A DNA stretch of 64,000 bases from Ampullaceana balthica (GCA_944989445.1 CALYLW010001376.1:124001-188000), one strand, 5' to 3'. Numbered from the stretch's first letter, positions 54,387-64,000 are shown. A program made the numbers and translations. The notes: generated from the letters alone by a model not told the origin.

Positions 54387-56241
54387 GGGGCCGTCCATAA
54401 ATGACGTCACGCGATTTTTGCCGATTTTTTACCCCCCTCCACCCCCCCTCGTCACGCGACGTCACAAAAACTTAGACACCCCCTCTAAAAATACGTCACA
54501 AATCTTTGACCCCCCCCCCAAAAAAAAACAAAAACAAAAAAAAACTTTATTTTCTATTTGAAAATAAGTATGTTTCAAATCACTTTTATTGTCATTTAAG
54601 TATTTATTATTTATTTAGTGAAGATCTACATTGTAATATCGTAACCCGCGTGAAGCATTTTTAAAAAAACGTTTAACCGGCCTTCAGAAAACGAACTGTG
54701 TTAACATCCTTAGCTTATATTTTATTTTAATGCATACAAATTAAACATTGACTATTAATCATCACGGTTAACGTCTTTGTTTAGAAAAATAATTATTTAA
54801 AAATAACATTTTAAAAATGTATTTTTTAAAAAATCCCTCAATTGACTGACGTAAGAAAGAGGTCGGCGAACAGAGGTAAATAACCTGAACTGGGGTCAAA
54901 AAGGGAATTCTTGGGGGTAATGCAGACTCATTTGGGACATATAACATCCACTACAATCCACTAGATATATTAAAATACGTCATGTGTACGTGTACGCTTG
55001 GAACATATGCCCATTATTAAACCGGTTCCTTCCAGAAAATGCATTTTTTAAAAATTTGACAACTATGTAGATTTCTTACCTACGTACTATACGAAGACAC
55101 TAAATCTACCCTACTTTCATTTATATTGACACGAGTGACAACAATCTTAATCCACATGACTTGTCTTTATCACGTATCATTTCTGTGATATTTAAAATTA
55201 ATGCCTTAAAAACTGAGCTAAGAAGAAAAGTTGTTTTGGCTCCTCTCGATTGCGATGTAAAGAATTTAATGCATTCAATAAAGTTAATGAATACTTGACT
55301 AATTTTAAATGGGCTCATTTACCATTATATCTAGAACAGTGCTTCTCAAACTTTTTAGTATTGCGGACCAGCAGGAATTTTTTCCATTGCACCAGGGACC
55401 GGTGCACTATTTTCCCTGCACTGACAATTTTTTCTGTCCTTTTTTTTGAGAACATCTGCGGACCGGCAGCGGATGGCCCACGGACCGGCACCGGTCCGCG
55501 GACCACCACTTTGAGAAGCACTGATCTAGAAGACTAGAATGGCCAGGGGCGTTTGACAAAAAAAAACCAATCGAACAATTATATCAAACTTAAAACGTTT
55601 TTAATTCTATCAAATAGATTTCCCCTCCCCCCCTCCCCTTTTAAAGAAAAAGGATATTTCGTGTCGTTTTGACTTAAAATATCTACACATAATCCTATTC
55701 AAATCATTTTTAGACACTTGTCATGCTTGTAAAACTCACCAGTAGCATTTTCGCTAAAGACGCTCCCCAAATCCCCGAGTCATGTGAGCAGGACCTAGAG
55801 TCGGTAACGCATACATAAACTTGTATATTTGGGGGTAACGGGCAAAAAGGTTTTACGACTCCTTCCATGAGAGAACCAAACGGAGCTGCGGTTACATCAC
55901 AAATGCTTTGATGTCAACATCAAACGACGCAGTGTAACAATTTCATATGTTATCTTGTGGATTCTCAAACTTAAGGATTATAATTAGATTTAATTTTCGT
56001 GTCTTGATAGCATACGCCAACCAGCGTCTGATGTCCTACCGACCGGCACATTGAGAAGCACTGATTTTAGTCATTAAATAAATTGTAAGCGACCAAATAT
56101 TTCAGTGGAAGTTTTATTTAAAGTTACCCTTTTGATGTGACGTCACATTTCTTCAACCACCTCCATCCCCCTCGTCACGCATCGTCACAAAAGTGTGACC
56201 CCCTCCCCCCTAGGTGCGTGACGTCATTTATGGACGGCCCC
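54387..56241. mobile_element. PIF/Harbinger-like MITE with a 1.4-kb internal insertion
   Basis: Ends GGGGCCGTCCATAAATGACG and CGTCATTTATGGACGGCCCC with TTA on both sides (54384-54386, 56242-56244). MITE body is present at 54387 to about 54657 and about 56072 to 56241. Between them lies foreign DNA that includes the hAT MITE at 55337 and ends with another hAT-like terminus (CATTGAGAAGCACTG near 56063). Confidence 0.8.
55337..55523. mobile_element. hAT-like MITE, CAGTGCTTCTCAAA family, copy 2
   Basis: 187 bp; ends CAGTGCTTCTCAAACTTTTT and CCACTTTGAGAAGCACTG; perfect 8-bp duplication ATCTAGAA (55329-55336, 55524-55531). It is the reverse of copy 1 at 29225. Confidence 0.9.
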
Positions 56242-56384
56242 TTAGCCCGTTCAGCCCCCCTTTAATCCGCAGTAGGTCATGAGCATCAGTGTATACTAAC
56301 CCACCAGTAAAGCTAGCCCACCTTTAGACTCATTCACCTGTATAATAATAAGCAAGCTATTATCTAACGCACTTGTACACCAAC

Positions 56385-56612
56385 CCACCTATACATTAGC
56401 CCACCTTTACACCAACCCACCTATACACTAACCCACCTATACACTAACCCACCTATACACTAACCCACCTATACACTAACCCACCTATACACTAACCCAC
56501 CTATACACTAACCCACCTATACACTAACCCACCTATACACTAACCCACCTATACACTAACCCACCTATACACTAACCCACCTATACACTAACCCACCTAT
56601 ACACTAACCCAC
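56385..56612 (-). repeat. 16-bp tandem array of donor-like units
   Basis: About 14 units; on the - strand each is GTGGGTTAGTGTATAG. The array starts exactly at the donor of the ABCA exon 56613-56783 (AAAAG|GTGGGTTAGT), and every unit junction repeats TAG|GTGGGT. Confidence 0.93.
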
Positions 56613-56783
56613 CTTTTTGTTGTCACGAGTATGCTGTGTCCTTCGTCTTTCAGTTTCGTTAAAGTTTTCCAAATCTGTCTGCTCGTGTTCACATCGAGTC
56701 CCAGTGTCGGCTCGTCCAGCAGAAGCACTTTGGGGAACCCTATCAACGCCATCGCCACACTCAGCTTCCTCTTGGAGGCGTTG
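56613..56783 (-). CDS. ABCA-type transporter, Walker B exon
   Basis: Acceptor CTCTCCCAG|CAACGCC, donor AAAAAG|GTGGGT. Encodes NASKRKLSVAMALIGFPKVL, then LLDEPTLGLDVNTSRQIWKT (Walker B with catalytic Glu, and D-loop) and DEGHSILVTTK. Joined with the previous exon the signature is YSNASKRKLS, where ABCA proteins normally have YSGGNKRKLS. The residue at the H-loop position (normally TSHS) reads TTKS, so the switch histidine is replaced by lysine if this splice is right. It starts and ends by sharing serine codons (AG|C) with its neighbours. Confidence 0.9.
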
Positions 56784-56834
56784 CTGGGAGAGGGGGGATA
56801 AGGAGGGCGTATAGTTAACCTTATAAAATTCACG

Positions 56835-57600
56835 GCTTTTTGAACTCAGATATACCCATAGATCAAGTGCATATGGGATGGAAATTAGCTCAGAGAAAAG
56901 CAAGATATTGGTTAACACCTCAGCTGCCAGTATGGCCAACATTGTAATGAACCAACAAAAGCTGGTGGAGGTACACAACTTTAAATAACAAGGGGCAATT
57001 ATATCCAGAGATGGTACCTGAGAAGCTGAAATTAGAGCTAGAATTGGGTCGGCAATAGCTGCAATGACGAAGTTAACCAAAATATAGAACAGCAAAAACG
57101 TTAGCCTGCCAACAAAGCTCAGGCTTTACAGAGCTATCGTTAAAACCATTGTCCTTTACTGATGTGAGACCTAGACACTAATGGCAGCCACTGAAAGCAA
57201 GCTGCAGGTATTTGAAATCAAATGCATGAGGAAAATTCTCCAGATCTCCTATTTAGAACACAAGACCAATGAATATGTCTGGGAAAGAATAAACTCTATT
57301 TCGGGTCATCAAGAAACCATCATAACAACAATTAAGAGACGTAAGATGGCATGGTTCGGTCATGTATTGCGACATGATACCCTGACAAAAATTATCCTTC
57401 AAGGCACTGTAGAAGGGGGCCGGCGAAGAGGTCGACAACGCAAAAGCTGCTTGGACAACATAAAGGAATGGACAGGGATGAAATTGCATGAATTATTAGC
57501 CGCCGCTCAAAATAGGCATATACGGAGATCGTTATCTGTGGCTGCACTCCCCCCAACGACCGCAACGGTCACGGGACTGATGATGATGATGAGGATGATG
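56835..57600 (+). mobile_element. LINE remnant (RT C-terminal part) in an ABCA intron
   Basis: + strand: degenerate RT end (EISSEKSKILVNTS, then LRLYRAIVKTIVLY), and frame 57181-57612 with LQVFEIKCMRKILQISYLEH, KRRKMAWFGHVLRHDTLTK and GRRRGRQRKSCLDNIKEWTG. It is related to the LINEs at 2785 and 34463 but is a different, older family, with in-frame stops before 57181. It is antisense to ABCA and ends with GATGAT repeats. Confidence 0.8.
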
Positions 57601-57650
57601 ATGATGTATTAATGACTGCACCCACATGTATTAATGAGTGTATATACCTG

Positions 57651-57826
57651 CAGTGTTCCCACTAAAGATCATTGCTCGTTTGCAAAATAACAAACTTGCA
57701 CAGCACCCATTTTGTTTTTTGTTTGCAAAATTGTAAATCCGACAAACACAGATATTAATCTGATCAAAAATTCTCTGCGCGGTATTTATAAACTGACTGA
57801 CGCCGCGCAGTGTGAAGGACACATTT
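57651..57826. mobile_element. diverged MITE, CAATGTTCCC family, abutting a splice donor
   Basis: Starts CAGTGTTCCCACTAAAG; the body has 'tctgcgcggtatttataaac' and GACGCCGCGCAGTGTGAAGG, ending GACACATT. The end lies five bases from the donor dinucleotide of the ABCA exon at 57832. Flanks TATACCTG and CCCACCTG share the last five bases. Confidence 0.55.
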
Positions 57827-57831
57827 CCCAC

Positions 57832-58019
57832 CTGTATTTGTGGGTCCTTGTGTTGGCGTCTTCGGTTAGATTCAGCTCCGTGATGATCTTGTCGACTGCT
57901 TCATTGATCGTCTTGTCGTTGAGGCCCCTGAGTCGACCAAACAGGTAGATGATCTCCCTCCCCGTCAGGTTGTCATGGAGAGCGTTCTTCTGTAGGCTCA
58001 GCCCCATGCCACAGTTGGC
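57832..58019 (-). CDS. ABCA-type transporter, Q-loop exon
   Basis: Acceptor CCCTCCAG|GCCAAC, donor AATACAG|GTGGGA. Encodes ANCGMGLSLQKNALHDNLTG, REIIYLFGRLRGLNDKTINE and KIITELNLTEDANTRTHKY. ABCA NBDs read IGYCPQ.DAL.D.LTG.E.L...ARLRG here, so the Q-loop glutamine is kept while the preceding CP is changed to SL. Phase 0 start; two bases left for the signature serine. Confidence 0.92.
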
Positions 58020-58384
58020 CTGGAGGGTGAGATCAGGATACACGATTCTAGAGTTAAATTGTCGGTCTACGAGTCCATATACAGTCTGATTAATGTTAAA
58101 AAAATTAATGAATTTTAAATTAAAAAAACAACTAAACACACATATTTTGCTAAATGAGTTTCCTCAATAATGAGTCGAAACGTCCCAAGGGCAGATATTT
58201 AACACACATCACGTGATATCTGATCGTGACAGATTTGATGTTTTCTTGGACTTAGAACCAAATCCAGCTTATAAGACGATGCTCATGGGCATACTATTTG
58301 AGAGCACATTAAAAATACTGTGCTCTATGACGTCTAAGTCTCCTATCAATGTGTGTGTAGCTGTAAAGAAACAGAACGGCATAC

Positions 58385-58617
58385 CTTCCTAGTGTTTGTT
58401 TTGATGCTGCAGCCGTGTATGTAGGCCGAGCCAGAGGTGATAAAGGCGCCACCGGACAAGAGTTTGAGGACCGTTGACTTTCCGGACCCACTCGTTCCCA
58501 CCAGGCCGAAGATCTCTTTGGGCTGCACCGCGAAACTGGTGGGGTCAAGGACGCGGGAAGTTTTGCAAGACGAACATCTGCAGTACTTCTTGGAGACGTT
58601 GATCATCAAAACAGGAT
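58385..58617 (-). CDS. ABCA-type transporter, Walker A exon
   Basis: Acceptor GTGTTCCAG|ATCCTG, donor AGGAAG|GTATGC. Encodes PVLMINVSKKYCRCSSCKTS, then FAVQPKEIFGLVGTSGSGKS followed by TVLKLLSGG and ITSGSAYIHGCSI. Walker A is GTSGSGKST (ABCA consensus GxNGAGKT/S), with the nucleotide-binding lysine present. Start of the C-terminal NBD. Confidence 0.93.
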
Positions 58618-58877
58618 CTGGAACACAAGACAGGGGCGTACAAGTTTTTCTATAGCTCCCAGGGGCAGGGCAACCTCACATGAGAGATTTTGTCATGGGC
58701 ATAGCCGTCTTACCCCCCTCCCCCCACCCCATTTCCTCACCCCCACCACCCATACCATTTTCGAAAGTAAGATATATGAATGAACATATTAACCTAAAAA
58801 AAAGACGGATAATGGTGCCAACTGAAGAAGACGCCCCTGATGGGTGCTTCCTTTACCCAAGGGGCTACGAGGTTTGT

Positions 58878-59262
58878 GTATGTTAACTGTATCAGTGCAT
58901 GTTAACTGTATCAGTGCATGTTAACTGTATCAGTGCATGTTAACTGTATCAGTGCATGTTAACTGTATCAGTGCATGTTAACTGTATCAGTGTATGTTTA
59001 CTATATCAGTGCATGTTAACTGTATCAGTGCATGTTAACTGTATCAGTGCATGTTAACTGTATCAGTGCATGTTAACTGTATCAGTGCATGTTAACTATA
59101 TCAGTGCATGTTAACTGTTTTAGTGCATTTTAACTATATCAGTGCATGTTAACTATATCAGTGCATGTTAACTGTATCAGTGCATGTGAACTTATTCAGT
59201 GCATGTTAACTGTTTTAGAGCATTTTAACTGTATCAGTGCATGTAACTGATTCACGTGGAGT
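58878..59262. repeat. 19-bp tandem array
   Basis: About 20 units of TGTATCAGTGCATGTTAAC with single-base variants, in an ABCA intron. Confidence 0.93.
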
Positions 59263-59326
59263 CACTTTGTATATTAGGATGTTACGGGTGGGGAAGGGGG
59301 TGCTGATAAGAAACCCAATTTGTCTT

Positions 59327-59368
59327 TTCTTATCTATGCAGTCGCTCCTTCTATACAGAAGATTGTTC
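59327..59368 (-). mobile_element. SINE family A, 3' tail fragment
   Basis: CTTATCTATGCAGTCGCTCC and TTCTATACAGAAGATTG match, in reverse, the tails at 2470 and 11870. The rest of the SINE is missing. Confidence 0.7.
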
Positions 59369-59494
59369 CCTTATATTCCCTTGGATCCAAGATTTGTATA
59401 TGTTTTTAAAAGTATTTTCCATAAGCGTATATTGTTCCTAGAGCTAATAAAATATCTATTCATTTCTTTAATATTTTGGTGTTGTTCTATGGGG

Positions 59495-59610
59495 CAAATG
59501 TTACAGTGTTACAATGTTACAATGTTACAATGTTACAACGTTACAACGTTACAACGTTACAATGTTACAATGTTACAATGTTACAATGTTACAATGTTAC
59601 AATGTAACAG
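59495..59610. repeat. 9-bp tandem array
   Basis: About a dozen units of TGTTACAA(T) or CGTTACAA. It lies 105 bases beyond the donor of the ABCA exon at 59716. Confidence 0.9.
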
Positions 59611-59715
59611 TTTATGTCAAGGACACCGACGTCTCCCATTCTCCAAATTATAGCATTTTATGTGTCAATTACAAAAGGTGTTGACAAAACAACAACAGCG
59701 AAAACTGACATGTAC

Positions 59716-59867
59716 TCCCCAGGACTTTGGCGCCCCCCACTCTCAGCTTCTCCCTCTCCTCCACGACGTCAGCGTCGTTGGTGTTGAAGATTCCCTCCTC
59801 GTCCACGTCAGACGCCCTGGTCTTGACCGACGACATGCAGGTGAGAAAACCGCCGCATGAGATGTAC
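59716..59867 (-). CDS. ABCA-type transporter, linker exon before the last NBD
   Basis: Acceptor CGCTCCAG|GTACATC, donor GGGGA|GTACAT (a weak +3 to +5). Encodes YISCGGFLTCMSSVKTRASD, GIFNTNDADVVEEREKLRV. The acidic DADVVEEREK stretch is the usual ABCA linker (ED.DV..ER) between the last membrane segment and the NBD. The last base (A) plus AT of the next exon gives asparagine. Confidence 0.88.
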
Positions 59868-59934
59868 CTGGAGCGGGGAGCAGACGCAAGTTTTACCTAA
59901 GACTACTCCTATCACAGTATCTGATATATACACG

Positions 59935-60070
59935 TTTACTGGTGTTCGAAGATCTACTTTAATCTACTCCAGCTATAGAGTAGACGTTTACTGGTGTTCG
60001 AAGATCTACTTTAATCTACTCCAGCTATAGAGTAGATGTTTACAGGTGATTGAAGATCTACTTTAATCTA
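59935..60070. repeat. short tandem repeat, about 57 bp per unit
   Basis: Two good units and one diverged unit of ACTGGTGTTCGAAGATCTAC + TTTAATCTACTCCAGCTATA, in an ABCA intron. Confidence 0.8.
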
Positions 60071-60469
60071 CTCCTACTATAGTATTGCTATCTACCGGTG
60101 CTCGAAATTCGAATTAAATTTATTCTTACTATAGTATCGGTAACTTCTGGTGTTTGAAGATAAATCTACGTCAACTATAGTAGCGATATTGACCAAGATA
60201 TATACGTGTTTGAAGATATTCTTTAATCCACTTCTACCATATTATAGATATTTTATGGTGTTTCAAGTCGTACTTCAATCTTCACCTTGAACTTAGGGGA
60301 CATGTCCGAGTGGTCACTAATCCGAATATTAACCTTTTATTATAGGCCAACGTCGTGACTTGTTTGATATACAACAGCACTTGTATTACATTCACATGAA
60401 TTCTAGTGTTTATGTGCTTAAGGTTAGAATCAAGCGTTCGTCCCAACTGTTGACTTAGTACGAACTCAC

Positions 60470-60593
60470 CAAAGGGTTCTGTGAAACTTGTGTTCAAGGA
60501 ACATTAAGAAAAGCCAATTAAAAGCAAACACTATTGCCAGATCGGACCACAGAGTGCGTAAATCTGCAATGAGTTCTCGTTTCTGTGACGAGC
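60470..60593 (-). CDS. ABCA-type transporter, last membrane-helix exon (most upstream found)
   Basis: Acceptor TATTCCAG|GCTCGTC, donor CTTTG|GTGAGT. Encodes SQKRELIADLRTLWSDLAIV, then FAFNWLFLMFLEHKFHRTL. A hydrophobic helix (about AIVFAFNWLFLMFL) is followed by the FLEHKF-like exit, as in ABCA proteins just before the C-terminal linker. It starts with two bases carried over from an upstream exon that lies outside the window or was not recognised; no further ABCA exon was found in 60594-64000. Confidence 0.8.
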
Positions 60594-60814
60594 CTGGAAT
60601 AAAAAAAAAGTTAGTTAAACATGAATTATTTTATTTAGTGTAAGATCAAATGTCCATATGAAAATTGCAATTAAGCATTGCATATCTCGCGTCACAGGCA
60701 TCACATGCGTTAATGCATCACAGCGTAGCGTTGCCAGATTCTGGAGTGGAGGTGTAGAAATGAAGTAAAATAATTAGCTATGTTCACCAAAACAAGATCA
60801 AGTCGTGTGCAAAT

Positions 60815-61440
60815 AAGCATGACGAATGACCCTCGGTGGGGTCGACTACGGTTGACAAGCGAAGGTAGTGGAAAGGTGAGGGCATGTCTCGAGACCAACA
60901 ATGGTTCTTGCGTTCAATTGCGTTATTTCTACGCAGAGTCACACGAATTTCATAGTGTAGTGGTTAATACATCCGCCTGACATGCGGAAGGTTTTGAGTT
61001 CAAGCCCCACTCACAACATTTCTTTTTATTTTTAAAAATGTTTATGCCCGTCCTTTTCCCCCATTCTAAGCGAACATGAAAACCTCTTCGCATGTATTTC
61101 ACACACAACAACAAAAAAAAACGCTTCGTTTAAGGTTATACCAATTCCTTCATCAGGTTACTGTTTCTATCGGACGCATATTTCTGGGAAAAAGATCATA
61201 GATGAAACTGTTGCTCTCCAACTTCGCAACATGGCTGTAAACTTTGTTTCTCAACATTGGGATAACTTCGGCGACGTGCTCTCCATTGTTATCAGTGACG
61301 GAAACGTAGCCATACACTCTCAACAATATGCTCAGTACATGAATACCTCAGGAAGTATATGGTGGCGAGGCAGAAATTGTCGCGATGTCCGAAATACTTC
61401 TCGCCAGTATGATCATTTACTTCCGAGAACGCCATAACTC
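60815..61440 (+). repeat. tRNA-Val-like dispersed repeat B, copy 2
   Basis: Leader GAATGACCCTCGGTGGGG, then a tRNA-like part at about 60953-61012: ATAGTGTAGTGGTTAATAC, CCGCCTGACATGCGG (anticodon GAC, valine-type), GAGTTCAAGCCCCAC. After a T/C-rich middle come TTCATCAGGTTACTG and ATCGGACGCATATTTC and an open frame (61231-61437) with DETVALQLRNMAVNF just upstream and in it. It matches copy 1 at 25690-26245 throughout, although copy 2 has extra sequence near 61270-61350. Confidence 0.7.
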
Positions 61441-63049
61441 TCCTCGAGTTTACAATTCCGGTCAACATCTATATATTTATAATAATAAACATACATAATT
61501 TGCAATCTGTCACGCAAGTAGTGTCTGTCCGTGACGCTAAGCGAGGTAACTCCCGATATAAAAAATATATAGAAGTAAACATTTTGCTTTCGAGATTAAC
61601 AAAATGTGTTTCTGGCCATAAAATATTGTGGCGTGACGTCATTATTTGAGCTTTTATTAATGTGTGAAGGGAACGAAGTAAAAAGAGCCATGTTTTATTT
61701 GATGTGATTAATATTATTATTATTTTTTTGTATTCAATGTCCATTTTTGTGTATGTGTACATGTAAATATTACGTACGTAATTATAAATTTATTTTTCTA
61801 TATCAATGTATAACATTCGTTTTTCGCTTTATTAAATTTACAATTGGTTGTCGTTTGGTTGTCAAGTTTCGATGCGTTTTGATCTACAAAGCCATTATTT
61901 AGTACTGCAAATGAAATTTGTCAACTTATGCTTCAGTTTAGCTTGTGTTTTTTTTTCTTTTATACACTTTGAGATTGCATATTCGTATGTTTAAAAAAAA
62001 CATATTTAAAAATCGGACTCCTCCCCACAATAGTTTTTGTTTGTTTGTTATTTACATGTAATATTTTAATGTTTCTTAGACTAATTTTGAAAAAAAAATC
62101 GTTGCTTTTAATATAGAACTGGAAGGGGTGCTGACTTGACAATAATGAAAACGTTTATTTCAATTCATAAAAACGTGTATATTAAATTGTATATACGATT
62201 AACTGTTGATACTTTAATATTTTCTTTTATCCAGTGATAAACTTTACTTCAAAGGTTTCATGCAAAATAAATAGTTCTTTGTTATTCATATTTGTAAATA
62301 GTTACAATTTTTCGTTTACATGTTTTTGATACATGTGGTGGTAATAATGTATGGACCAATGGGTGAATAAACTGACAAGTCAAAATCATCAATGAAGCTT
62401 AAACTGCTTCAAATCACAGATGTGCTTGATGTGGATCACATTTAAGTCACATAATTTTTTTTAAACTGACTGTGTTGTATTATTGGTGCACTGATAATGG
62501 GTGCGAACTATTCAATGCCGCAAGTTAGCGTCCGGCTGACTCCTCAGCAATATTTGTTGACACATCGAACTTCAAACTTCTTTGCTGCAGTATAAATGTA
62601 TGATGTGTGTAATTCACTAGGCATATTATACTATTATCATGATTATATCATTAATAATCATGCAATCTTATGTAACGCGAAGCCTAAGCTTGGAGGTTTT
62701 CTCATAACCCATATTTTCGTATATATAATCAAAATATATACTATGCTATGTTCGTTCGTAACGCTAGATTTTAGAAAGGGCACCGCTAAAAAAATAGCCT
62801 TGAAAAAATACAGAAAAAAAAATTATTTAAAAAAAACTATTTTCAAACGCCCGAATAAAATTGTTCAATATGGAAAAGAGATGTAATTTTTCTCTCTTGG
62901 TCTCTACATTTTCTGATTATTTACTATGCGGCTTTCAAGAAATAGGGACAATTACAAAAACTGAAATATATCCATTTTGAAAACTTCCGTCATTTTTGAC
63001 GGGTAAAACTCTAGTTACTAGACGATGGCCTTAAAACTACGTTCGAGAA
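61441..63049. other. AT-rich stretch without recognised features
   Basis: No ABCA exon, RNA gene or named repeat found. Several short frames are lysine/isoleucine-rich and of AT-driven composition. Confidence 0.4.
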
Positions 63050-63610
63050 AACAACTCTTACAGTCTTCTGGATTAATGTCATGGTGGACTATCCTGAGAT
63101 TGCCACCAAAGCAATTAAATCCCTATTGCCATTTCCGACATCCTATCTGTGTGAAGCGGGGTTTGCTGCAGTGACAGCAACGAAGACAAAACAACGCAAT
63201 GAAATTGACATAAGCAGCACACCTTCGGATGTCATTGTCTCCTATTAGGCATTACCCCCAGATGGAACTGTCTCGTTGCAGAGAAACAAGCCCAGGCTTC
63301 TCATTGATTTAATATTCTAGTAAATTAAAATATTAAATAATGTTGAATTCACTTTTTGTGTAACTATTTTATTTTGAAAGCATGTTTAAGTACAATTAAA
63401 TTAAAACTATAAACTCAAAACAATCTTAAATACCTGTATAAACAATGAACGCAGCCGCCAACCCCACCCCCACATCCCCCAACCCCCACACACCCCACCC
63501 ACCCATAAACACACACCCCCCCCCCAGGTTAGTGGGCCGCGGTAAAATTATCAAACGTTTAGTGGGCCGCGGCGTTAAAAAGGTTGGGGGCCACTGCTTT
63601 AGTATATACA
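63050..63610 (+). pseudogene. hAT transposase remnant, dimerisation domain and 3' terminus
   Basis: The + strand reads FWINVMVDYPEIATKAIKSL, LPFPTSYLCEAGFAAVTATK and TKQRNEIDIS, the hAT C-terminal dimerisation block of the ZBED5/FAM200-like group, followed by a stop. Further on, GTGGGCCGCGG repeats and GGTTGGGGGCCACTGC at 63583-63598 look like the element's terminus. The N-terminal part is absent. Confidence 0.75.
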
Positions 63611-63845
63611 TATTTTTCGGAAGAATTTCTTTTTCAGCAAGTCTTTTTTCTCTTTTACATATTTATAAAACTCCATGCAAGTACGCTTGTAGATATTTCA
63701 GTACTTGAGCCAAGCTCGCAACAGTTCTTTGTAAAAATCGAGACACAATTTGGGTCTTGTCGGGATAGGGAGTCCATAACGGTGACGGTCTCGACATATC
63801 TGGACGATGGCAATCCTAGTCTCGTGAGATAATCAAATGAGGGGA

Positions 63846-64000
63846 GAGTTAAAGTGTTACCAAGTTCTATGACAGCGGTGCCCATAGTTAAAGTGTTACT
63901 AAATTCTGTGACAGCGGTGCCCATAGTTAAAGTGTTACAGAATTCTGTGACAGCGGTGCCCATAGTTAAAGTGTTACTAAATTCTGTGACAGCGGTGACC
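63846..64000. repeat. 39-bp tandem array running off the window
   Basis: Four units of AGTTAAAGTGTTACTAAATT + CTGTGACAGCGGTGCCCAT. Confidence 0.93.

Larger units (their letters stand above)
54335..56275. mobile_element. hAT-like MITE, GGCGGATTAAG family, copy 2, split by a PIF MITE
   Basis: The left part (GGGGGCCCCTAAATCATCGG, CATGGCTTTA) ends at 54386 and the right part (GCCCGTTCAGCC ... CTTTAATCCGCAGTAG) starts at 56245. Together they match, in reverse, the left portion of copy 1 at 32280, where GGCTTTAGCCCGTTCAG is continuous. The far end of this copy is not recognised. Confidence 0.75.

Noticed and set aside
63426..63611. - strand glycine-rich ORF
   Set aside because: Composition driven by the C-rich terminal region of a hAT element; no homology seen.

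Overview
This is a eukaryotic, AT-rich, intron-rich and very transposon-rich genomic window, with one 170-base assembly gap at 43396-43565. The spliced genes with long introns, tRNA-derived SINEs, non-LTR and LTR retrotransposons and dense hAT/PIF-type MITEs indicate an animal. The mix of families looks like a lophotrochozoan, probably a gastropod mollusc; that placement is inference from general familiarity and was not tested by a search.

Three host genes can be assembled from exons whose splice phases agree. (1) On the + strand, 3998-11337, are the last three exons of a BtpA-family TIM-barrel protein (animal F13E9.13-like), 227 codons ending in a stop. (2) On the - strand, 33773-17414, are seven exons of GPAA1, the GPI-transamidase membrane subunit, giving the C-terminal 420 residues. 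Its N-terminal exons were not found. (3) On the - strand, 60593-51637, are seven exons encoding the last membrane helix and C-terminal nucleotide-binding domain of an ABCA-type transporter (413 residues). The genes show no functional link to each other.

Nearly everything else is mobile DNA. It includes an almost complete Ty3/gypsy-superfamily LTR element (36252 to the gap) with integrase upstream of reverse transcriptase (Gmr1-like order). There are fragments of at least four LINE lineages, one tRNA-derived SINE family with seven recognisable copies or pieces, and a second tRNA-Val-like repeat present twice. About ten hAT-type insertions have readable 8-bp target duplications. PIF/Harbinger-like MITEs have TTA duplications, and one pogo-like element is flanked by TA. 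Many are nested, and several nests can be dated relative to each other because intact target duplications or empty sites are visible.

The most striking pattern is tandem repetition at splice junctions. The acceptor of BtpA exon 2 lies in a 44-bp tandem array whose other units have a disabled AG. One GPAA1 donor is present three times in a row, and using a later copy would bring in a stop codon. An ABCA donor is the first unit of a 16-bp array of donor-like sequences. Other arrays touch or nearly touch splice sites. A 35-bp minisatellite grew out of the catalytic region of a LINE reverse transcriptase, and a 38-bp satellite contains a 608-bp higher-order duplication.
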